Positions 27,275 through 35,602 of a stretch of DNA of 37,923 bases are shown piece after piece. The position numbers and the translations under genes are program-made. The stretch's first letter is position 1; each line of letters begins with the position of its first letter. The notes under the pieces are model-generated. The model saw only the letters and a program-made list of their open reading frames with translations, was not told the origin of the DNA and searched no databases. Origin of the DNA: Hypsibius dujardini (taxonomy: Eukaryota > Tardigrada > Eutardigrada > Parachela > Hypsibiidae); contig LRSR01005271.1 in the NCBI GenBank assembly GCA_001579985.1, forward strand, positions 1 to 37,923, in the 5' to 3' direction.

Positions 27275-30200
27275 TTACGGTCGGTCTTTCACTTGTGGTT
27301 TTCCATCCCGACTTCGCGGTCGGATCTTCTCAAAGAAATACTGCTGACTGCGGTCCACCAGCCGATACGCCTTCACCATAAGCGTCCGTTTCTTCAGCAC
27401 CTAAATCATTGTTGAGATATATTTAAAAGATATTCAAAGGTCGGAAAAACGGCAGCTGATTTTGATAAAATACGCAATTCATCACTCTTTTACTTAAAAT
27501 TACAATAATAAATATAAATAATACAGATCTATATTAAACTGAGATTTTTATTCAAAAGTCCCAAAACTTACTTTAAATCTCAATACAAATCGATATTAAA
27601 AATGCAAAGCAGATTTTTGTTTATAGTCCCAAAATTTACTTCTAATTAGAAGAAAATATATTTTAAATAGTGTTTTCAAAAGCTGAAAATATGATTTTTG
27701 TTTCAAGACAAAACACCATATTATGATAAATATAAAATTAAAATAAAATATTCTGATAAGTAAACAATTCCACATATTATATTTGTTTAAACATACGTTT
27801 GCTGTTGTGAAAAATACAGCTTTTCTGACAGACTTTAATACTCAAACCTGGCTTAAAATATAAGCTTTTAATTAAGTAAACTTGGAATTCACTTAATATT
27901 TTTGAAATATTAAAGTCAAAGGCTATATTCCATTAACAAATACTAACCTGAATCTGATCGAAAGCAAATTGGTAGAATTCAGCTTCGGCCTTGTAGATGG
28001 GAGAGCGTCGGAGTGCCTCGGTGGTGGCTGGAAGGGGCGTGGTCTTGTTGAAGGTCTTCCGGAGGTGGGACTTCTCCCCGTGGAGGTAGAGGTCGGACGC
28101 ACCTCGGAACATAGACGGGAGCGTGGCCTCGAGGAGCGCGACAAAGTCCTCCATCTCTTCGGTGACACCCACGAGGAAGTATTTGTTTGCGAGATTCAGT
28201 TTGGCCTGCTCCAGGGCCCAAAGGTTGCCGGGTGGCTCCCAGCAGGCGGCGGCGTGGCCGCAGAAAAATGGCACTGCAACAGACCATAAGTTCTTCCGTA
28301 TGACGCACGTCCTGTCTTGTGGTGTTAGTTGTTTTGTTGGTTGTTAGCGTTTGTTGTTGTTGTCTGTCTATTCTATTTTCCTACATACGTGACTGTTTGT
28401 GTCTGACAAATCGGTTCATTAGCTTACTTGAGTGTCATTCTGTGTCTTTGTCCTTGCCAAAGTAGTTGCTTGTATGGGTAGCGTTTGTCTGTTTGTCTGC
28501 TTACTTGGCGTCCTGTATTCCATTAGTTGTCATCTGTGCCTGTGCCTCAACTCAATCTCTGTCAGCCTCTTTATTTTTGTCTGTGTCTAACGTTCGTCAG
28601 TCCGTTTGCCTCCTTCCTGTTCTTTTTGTCTTATCTACCTGCCAACCGTTCTCTTTCCGTTATGCGTCGTTCTATATGTCTTTAAGTCATGTGTTAGTCG
28701 TGTCTGTCTGTCGGCCTGTCTGTGTGTCTGCCTGTCCGTCTGTGTGTCTGCGTGTCTGTCTGTCAGTCTGTCGGTATGTCAGTCTGTACATCAGTCTATC
28801 AGTCCGTTGGTCTGTCTGTCTGTCTGTCTGACTGCCATGTCTGTCTCTCTGCTGTCTACCGCTAGAATCTGCCTGCTGATTGTTAATCTGGTTGTCTGGC
28901 CAAGAGATGTCTCTTGCCTGCTTCATAACCAGCATCAATATCTGTCTGTCTGTATGTTCGGCAGCCCGACAAGTCCACATTCCAAATCACAAACTTTTCG
29001 CGTCATCGCCCGACGTCAGAATGGACTTAATAATTTCTAATTAATCCGTGGCCTCCTTTCCGTTAGATCTCTCGCGCTCGCTCACTCACCCTGCAGCCAC
29101 ATATTCATCGGATCGCAGTCCTTTCCCTCTGCAAACACATCAAACCCAATGTTATCCCACACATCACAACACACAACTCATCATCAACACCAGCGAGGAA
29201 GATTCATCCCAATCGATCAAAGTCATCCCGAAAACATTTTTATGACACTTTCAGGCAGACAGCCCAACACTCAGTCAGTCAGTCAGCCAGCCAGACAGAC
29301 AGACAGCCAGCCAGCCAGCCAGACAGACAGCCAGCCAGCCAGCCAGACAGCCAGCCAGCCAGACGGACAGCCAGCAGACAGCCAGCCAGACGGACAGCCA
29401 GCCAGCCAGACAGCCAGCCAGCCAGACGGACAGCCAGCCAGACAGACAGCCAGCCAGCCAGACGGACAGCCAGCCAGTCAGACAGACAGACAGATAGACA
29501 GATAGACAGACAGTGATAGGCAGATACACTTACGCTCTGTCACACATTCGTCCATCGATTTGCAGTCGCCCTGCCGCCGCCGCGACAGATACGGGCGGAA
29601 GTCGTCGCCGTACCGCAGGAAGTAATAGTAGCTGACGAGTCGATCAATCGGATCGCGGACAATGTTGATGTAGACCGGCAGTCGTGGGACCCCGAACGCC
29701 GTCAGGTCGAACCAGGCCAGGTGGCCGTGGAAGAGAGCCGGGTGCTTCTCCGTCCAGCGGGTGATGTTTTGAGCGAAGCGCATCTGATCCGCCAGCGAGA
29801 GGACGTGGGCGTTCTTTGAAGTGTTGAGGTGGAGGACGTTGAATTTGTTCCGGCTGCAGAGGTCGTACGCCAGCCCGGTGAAGGACGTCGACCCGGTCTT
29901 GGGGACGCGGTTGTACAGGACGATGAGGTCCGCGGGAAAGGCGGCGCTGCATCTGTCTGTGAAAAAGAAGAAGAACGAGATAATCAGAAATCAAATACTT
30001 CATGAAAGGAAGAAAGAAAGGAAGAGTCAACTATTAAAAGAATATTACGTAATTTTAAACAAAAATAAATTAGCTTGATTATGTAAAAGATTATACATTT
30101 ATTGAAGTATTTACTGTGAATTTGTTCATGTGCATAATGAAAAATGCGTTACATTTAAGTACTAACAAGAAATTGTTTTTTTTTAGGATAAAGCAAAATA

Positions 30201-30571
30201 ATCAAAATTCAGAAAAAGACCAAAACAATTAAGTAACAACAATTCAAATATTAGCAACTCTTTCATTTTAGCAACTGCTTAAAAATTTCATTTTAAAGAT
30301 AACGCCAATCAATCAATAAATCGATCGAAAAAGAACGAAACAAAACTTGAAAAGTAATTAAGTTATAAATTTTACCAAGTTAAACGTAGCCAAACAAGGG
30401 ATCACAGTTTTTTAACCGCAAAAATTAGCATAAAAATCGCTTATTCATACGTTCGCTCATTTCAGCTCAAATCGACAAAGATAAACGTATGGGTGACAAA
30501 ACGCCAGAACCACACACAAGTCAATTTATCAATCAACCCAACAAAATACTAGACCACTGTATAAATCCCAC

Positions 30572-30609
<38 letters not shown>

Positions 30610-30863
30610 GATCCTAGCCGAAAAGTCTTCCTCCTTCCAAATGAGCATTTTTTAGATACGCCAGTGCGCCACTCACCATCGCTGCGTGGACATGTGTCAT
30701 TTTTCACCATCAAACTCTCCAGTCCGATGCCGTTGAGATAGGTACACAGACCGAAGATGACGAAGATTCCCAAGCCGCAGATTAAAAGCAACAACTTCAG
30801 CAGAAACATATTCCGCATTGACTCTGCCCCTTCCTCCTCTCCCTCGGCTCCTAAGCTTCTCAT
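27275..30863 (-). CDS. HS2ST1: Heparan sulfate 2-O-sulfotransferase, 5 exons, 366 residues
   Basis: Golgi type II enzyme that moves sulfate from PAPS to the 2-O position of iduronic acid (and some glucuronic acid) in heparan sulfate. Exons 30863-30677, 29956-29534, 29128-29090, 28273-27948, 27400-27275; phases 1,1,1,0 all agree and the joined length matches the family (about 356). Residues about 20-42 form the signal anchor (FLLKLLLLICGLGIFVIFG). Exon 2 carries the 5'-phosphosulfate loop NRVPKTGSTSF and the 3'-phosphate site RDPIDRLVSYYYFLRYGDD. HGHLAWFD, FFCGHAAACW, EYxLVGVTEE-like NKYFLVGVTEEMEDF and the end YFFEKIRP are all family signatures. The catalytic His is likely in HGH. The start could also be the ATG at 30818, closer to the anchor. 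Introns hold repeats only. No break is seen. Confidence 0.95.
27401..27947. other. AT-rich intron 4 of the sulfotransferase gene
   Basis: About 550 bp of AT-rich sequence with no repeats or frames of note. Confidence 0.6.
28690..28960. repeat. CTGT array in sulfotransferase intron 3
   Basis: CTGTCTGTCGGCCTGTCTGTGTG units, densest at 28700-28850, fading to scattered copies at 28945. Confidence 0.85.
29265..29515. repeat. CAGCCAGC/CAGACAGA compound array in intron 2
   Basis: About 250 bp of CAGCCAGCCAGACGGACAGC higher-order units, then pure CAGA. In minus-strand sense it directly follows the donor of exon 2 (29533), leaving about 20 bp between splice site and array. Confidence 0.9.
30577..30609. 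repeat. Perfect AATC array in intron 1
   Basis: Eight consecutive AATC units. Confidence 0.9.
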
Positions 30864-31393
30864 CCAGTCAAGCCTTGTGATGCAGAGAAATCCGAAAACG
30901 ACGAGCCCTCGCCCAATCCATGAAGTGTTTGTGTGAGTGAGATACAGAATAAAGAATTTCTGCGAGAGAAAAATCCTAAAAACCTTTGCGAATTTCGAAA
31001 TATGACAAAAACTCGAGGCTTCGACGAAATTCTCACAAGAAATGCATATGAGTGCACAAAAATAAAATTCCAAAAAAAACGAAAACCGAAAAAAAAACAA
31101 ATCAAGGATAACTGAATAAGTGACTTCAAAATCAATCAGAAGAGGAACTTCCTTGGTCAACTCCCCACTCGTTCCAATTCCAGCTGGAATTCTTGTTTCA
31201 ATTCCACTGGAATTGTGGCAAAGCGGAGGAACCGTTGTTTCCTTGTTGTGAGTCTTAACTCTTGTCATTTTCGTCCGGCTTTTTTGCTCGACTCGGAGTT
31301 ATAACCTCGCAAAAACGTGCAGCACCTCTAGTTTCGCCCAAAATAATGGCCGATTCGAAATGGGAGATTGACAAGATATGACACGACTCCAAG
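30864..31393. other. 5' flank of the sulfotransferase gene
   Basis: The frame of exon 1 stays open upstream for another 135 codons but with a Phe/Ile/Leu-rich, low-information reading, probably UTR or promoter. A short inverted pair (AATTCCAGCTGGAATT, AATTCCACTGGAATT) lies at 31176-31215. Confidence 0.4.
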
Positions 31394-31395
31394 TA

Positions 31396-31517
31396 CACAC
31401 GTGGCAAAAATCTTGCGCTAACCGAGTTGAACCGTTTGACTCGGACTGTGCATAAAGTTATGTGGGGAACGAGTTGTATGGCTTAACTCGTTTAGCCTAA
31501 AGTTTTTGTCACGTGTG
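31396..31517. mobile_element. 122-bp TA-flanked palindromic element
   Basis: Ends CACACGTGGCAAAAA and TTTTTGTCACGTGTG are inverted copies, flanked by TA (31394-31395, 31518-31519). Arms continue imperfectly with CGAGTT / AACTCG. It sits at the upstream edge of the BTB fragment. Confidence 0.75.
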
Positions 31518-31529
31518 TACATCCGCAAG

Positions 31530-32640
31530 CGAACAAACTTTTTGCTGGACAACCGGGAGATTATTCCAGCGATATGACATTCCGCGTCTGAACCGCCGGA
31601 AAGACGGTCTCCGTGGAGGATTTCACAGCGCACAAGTGAGGGCTCTTGCAAGTGGATTGCTATCTCTGTCTGCACTCTGCACTGTGTGGTGTTGTTTTTC
31701 TTCGGCGGGATGCGCGCACTTGGAATCCGCCTTTTTCACATCATGTTTCACGGAGATCCCCCGGAGGACGGAACTCTCATCCTTGTGCCTGACGTCGAAC
31801 CGGACGCTTTTTGGATTCTTCTCAGGTGTGGACACTTAATTTAATTTTGAGTGAGGTCGGGAGTAAGTGCGAAGTAAAGATGAGCCTGATTGATTCCGTA
31901 TTGCCCGCTACGGTTGAGTGATCGATTGATCAATTGAGTGGGCTATTCACATCAATCTATCAATCGACCACCTGTTGTGCAGCGCAAACGCCAATCGAAT
32001 TCACAATCGAATTATCTAAAGCGACTAGTCCGTTAGAATGGTCGTTTCTTTCTTTTATGTCTTCTTTTTTTACGGCGATGAATAACAGCTGTTCCGTCAA
32101 TCCTTCACGCAAATCGGTGATGTATTTTGTCACAGACTATCCGTTTCAATACTCTACTACAATACCAGGCCTTTGGTTGGTTGATTGATTGTTTGGCTAT
32201 ACTGTAGTACCAGTGGATATGTTGAGGAATAGAGGTATACCGGTATTTCCGAAGCCCAAATTTCATCATTTTTGGATTGACACTCAAACCTTTGACTTGA
32301 TACATTAATAACGCCCGATATCTCGTACAAACGTGTACTGTATTCCTCGAAATTTCAGGTGGGCGGCACGTGACAGCGAAGAGCAACTCAAGCATGGTCA
32401 GAGTATTCGCATCTCTGAGTGAGACGTTCTGGACTGCATTTGACTGCCGCTGATGGATGCGTCCGAAATTGCGGATGGGCCATCTGTCGGATCAAAAGCT
32501 CGAAGTGCCCAGCTGACGGATATTGCAATTCTCGGATGCCAACCGCATGACGGAAAGCAGTCGGCATTACATGGTGATACGACTGTGCCCAGTTCGGAAA
32601 ACCCAATGCAATCGAACTCTATAATCGCATCAATTCGATG
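31530..32640 (+). pseudogene. Decayed BTB-BACK protein gene (BTBD1/2/3/6-like)
   Basis: Plus-strand pieces fit a BTB domain: GDYSSDMTFRV then, after a TGA, KTVSVEDFTAHK (to 31635, GTGAGG donor), and after a gap LFHIMFHGDPPEDGTLI and VPDVEPDAFWILLR ending at a GTGTGG donor (31825). After a CAG acceptor at 32358 a BACK-like piece reads AARDSEEQLKHGQSIR, then a TGA, VLDCI, another TGA and LPLMDASEIADGPS. BTB-BACK proteins are commonly Cullin-3 adaptors. Three in-frame TGAs and a missing acceptor before the second BTB piece mean it is not functional as spliced this way. All three TGAs are one C-to-T change from CGA. The PHR-like C-terminal part is not identifiable. Confidence 0.55.
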
Positions 32641-33166
32641 AGGTTCATCTACAGATTTTCTGCGACTTGGCGCTGGAAAGCAGTCGGTTCTTTCTGAGCT
32701 CCTTCACAAACCCTTGTCGAGGGGAGAGATTTGCTGTGACATTTGGGAAGATGGTCTTCAGGCCCGGTTGCCGCAGCAGCAGCTGCACTGTGGGTGCACC
32801 ACTGGGGGAGACTGCCCTTACGGAACGGGCCGTGGATAGATGGGCCGTGGATGGTGGCCCTGAGTGTCAACGAGGCCGACATCATGGAATTGCACATTCC
32901 TCATTCAAACAAGAAATGTTTTCAGAATGGGACCATTTTTGGGAGGATAATTCGCGGGCATGACTGTGTGGATGTTTTTTATTCCCTCTGAGTTATGTGT
33001 GAGGAAAGTGCCTAATTTGTTTAACTTTAACGTCTGGGATCCTGCGACTCTTTTAACGGGAAAGCAGTACGAGGAACACGTCCCGGAATGGAACAGCTGA
33101 CTTTCCCATCCCAATACCTAATGTGGGACAGCTGGATTTTCATTTTGCGAAATAATTGTTAATACT
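32641..33166. other. Possible decayed tail of the BTB gene; nothing certain
   Basis: Frames of about 80-100 codons exist (32667-32963) without clear motifs. It is the expected place for the rest of the BTB-BACK gene. Confidence 0.3.
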
Positions 33167-33172
33167 TTTATT
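33167..33172 (-). terminator. Poly(A) signal for the 33267-34034 gene
   Basis: AATAAA on the minus strand, 95 bp after the stop codon. Confidence 0.5.
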
Positions 33173-33266
33173 CTCTTGGGGAATCCCGTCACAGATTCTT
33201 CTTGGGTCTGTTGCTACTTGCACAGTACGAATAATTCTTGTACAACATAATTGAAACACAAGAAAT

Positions 33267-33756
33267 CTAGAAATCATTCGACCGTAGAATCGCCGTTTCT
33301 TCTTCACTATCATCATCTATTGGATCTTCCGCGTCGGCATTCACTGTAAATGAAAACGTCAATTTCCATCAGAATTGGAGCATCAGGACTGCTTGGTAAA
33401 ACTCATGACTAACCATACCCATTTCATCGTCCTCGTTGAGTACTTGACCGTCCTCACCATCCGGGAGGAAGCGAATGTTTTCGCGCTTCGCCAACACAAT
33501 CGGCTCTTTTTCGCTCAGCAACACCGTCTAAAATACCACAAATTATTCCTAATCCTATCCAAATGATAACGGCAGCTGAGAGACTGGTTAGGAAACTTAC
33601 CACGGGGGTTAACAGGCCAAGTTGCGCAGCTCGGGCGGAAATGGATACTTCGTTATCAGCATAGGAATGTCCAGAAGTAGCCAGTCGCATGTTGTGGACG
33701 AAGTCATTCTCCCGTTCCTCCGCTCTAAAGAAAAGTCGCGTGAGTTAGACGAATGA

Positions 33757-33789
<33 letters not shown>

Positions 33790-34034
33790 ACAGACAGACA
33801 GAGAGACAGACAGAGAGACAGAGAGACAGAGAGACAGACAGACAGACAGAGAGACAGACAGACAGACAGAGAGACAGACAGAGAGAGAGACAGACAGACA
33901 AACAGACAGACCATAGACTGACTAAACAGACAATCTAGGAGATAGACAATCAGATACTCAAAAAAATTATACGGAAGCAGAATGCAGAAGCAATTCACTA
34001 ACCTGACATTGGTAGATCCGAGGCCGGGCTTCGG
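33267..34034 (-). CDS. 3' exons of an unrecognised acidic-tailed protein
   Basis: Minus-strand exons 34034-34003 (tentative), 33724-33601, 33527-33419 and 33343-33267, with GT-AG borders and phases that all agree. The product end reads RLATSGHSYADNEVSISARA, AAQLGLLTPVTVLLSEKEP, AKRENIRFLPDGEDGQVLN, then an acidic tail (DDDSEEETAILRSNDF) and TAG at 33267. About 113 residues are visible. The N-terminal part should lie upstream of 34034, where the duplicated exons begin, so it may have been displaced. I do not recognise the family. The intron between the first two exons holds a GACA array. Confidence 0.55.
33755..33930. repeat. GACA/GAGA array in intron
   Basis: GACAGACAGAGAGACAGACAG units for about 175 bp, just upstream (minus sense) of the exon ending the intron at 33724. 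Confidence 0.9.
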
Positions 34035-34139
34035 CTAGCTCTCACAACCTTACAGCGACATCTTTCGCTCTTAGTGCCGCACTCTTCGTACATCTATGAA
34101 TCTAAACGTAGAAGAAACCCACCACTGAAACCATAGTAA

Positions 34140-35060
34140 AGACACATCCCGCGCCCCGTTTGTCTTCTCACTGTGAGGGAAAAAGTAAAAAAGGTGAAGC
34201 GTTAATCCACCAATCAACGTACGTAGCAGTCGATCAAGCGATTCGAATCCATCAACTACGAAGTTAACCAAAGCCAATAAAGACGATAATCAATCGATCT
34301 ACCAACTACGGTAACTGAAACAGCTGATCAACGAATGAAATCTTCGGCAATTCCTTAAAAAGTCCCAGATCCCAATCTGAATTTTTCCAAATTTTGCGAA
34401 CCTCTGTCGGCTGGGCTGGAATTTCGAATAACTCATTTCGGAGACGCTGAGATCGATCTTGGAGATGCCGCGATTCTGATTCGGCTTGTTGGTCCGCTTG
34501 GGGAGGACTTTGACGCTGCACTGAATCCTGTGAGCAGCGGAAGAAAAAATGGACAAAAATTCATACATCATTTTACGTTGAAAATGCTGTCTTCCGCGAA
34601 TTACTCACGTAACATTGCCCAGATAGGCCACGCACACTCCAGAATCTTTGCCGTAGAGGATTTTCCAGTCACGGAATTCAAAAGCGCCCGTTTGTCTTCT
34701 CGCTGTGAGGGAAAAAAGTGAAAAAGGGTGAGGCGTTAATCAACCAATCAACGAACGACGCAGCCAACCAAGCGAATCGAAAGCATCCACTACGAAGTTA
34801 ACCAATCAACCCAATCAACGACGTGGACTGGCCAATAAAGGCGATAATCAATCAATCTACCAACTACGGCAACTGAGAAAGCTGATTAATGGAGGAAATC
34901 TTCGGCAATTCCTTCCCATTCACCTGTCTGAATTTGAGAAAGCGGAGATACGTGTCCTCCGCTATGCTGACATATGAGCCGTCCATCTTACGAAATTTAT
35001 AGACAGTTCGTTTAAAGGGTAGATTGCATTTCAATTCAAAAGAGAACAGAATCACGAATC
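34140..35060 (-). pseudogene. Right copy of the duplicated exons, partly tandem
   Basis: Bases 34390-35060 repeat 610-1260 at roughly 85-90 percent by eye, in the same orientation. Exon b (containing FRDWKILYGKDSG) and the start of exon c are kept. Exon a has lost its AG acceptor (GAAATG instead of CACAG), and a one-base difference puts exon b in phase 1 instead of 0. Exon c is cut at about 34345-34385, where the sequence jumps into another copy of intron 1 and the start of exon b (34150-34345). So there is a tandem duplication with a deletion at the joint. Confidence 0.6.
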
Positions 35061-35137
35061 AGATTTTCCCTGTTTCCCTGCTGCTTTTCCCTGTATGGAG
35101 GTTGTTCAGATCGTTCAGTCAAACAGCGAATGTCTGG

Positions 35138-35290
35138 TGGTTCATTCTGTTCAGTGGCTGGTTGCCTGGTTGGCTGTTCAAATTTTACTTTGTTTGAATC
35201 GCTTCTGTCGCACATAGCAAGAAAGTATTACCAGAAGCCAGCAGTTGGCTTTTTCATTTACCGTTCTTGCCTTCCTTCGATCATTCTCCT
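35138..35290. repeat. Right copy of the segment at 3025-3190
   Basis: TTCAGTGGCTGGTTGCCTGG and flanks, same order and orientation relative to the duplicated exons, but only about 75 bp from them instead of 1.8 kb. Confidence 0.65.
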
Positions 35291-35408
35291 TCTACACTTC
35301 TCCTCGTATCTGTTTTTTTTCTGGCTCTCTCCTACGGGTGAAGCGTAAGTGACTTCTATCCAGTTCCAGCTGAGTTATTATTAGAAGTTTAGAACTTGAC
35401 AGCATTGG

Positions 35409-35482
35409 TGTTGGACCACGCCCAACAAGTCCTCATATCTAATCATCACAGCTATTTGACTCGATAATACCTTACTTACTTA
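35409..35482 (+). mobile_element. 74-bp 5' fragment of the same LTR family
   Basis: Matches the first 74 bases of the 307-bp LTR with one difference (C to T at 35440), then stops inside CTTACTTACTTA and continues with unrelated sequence. Confidence 0.9.
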
Positions 35483-35602
35483 CAAGGAAATTACACCACT
35501 CTGGACGGCGAATTTCTTTATATCTGTTTGCTGTTACCGATGCATTATGGCCTGGTCTCTTCGATTCCGTCGAGAAAATCGGCAGAAAACCAGAACTACT
35601 AT

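Noticed and set aside
29149-29529. Long frames with Gln-Pro-Ala-Ser or Leu-Ser-Val-Trp repeats
   Set aside because: Direct translation of the CAGCCAGC/CAGA array inside an intron.
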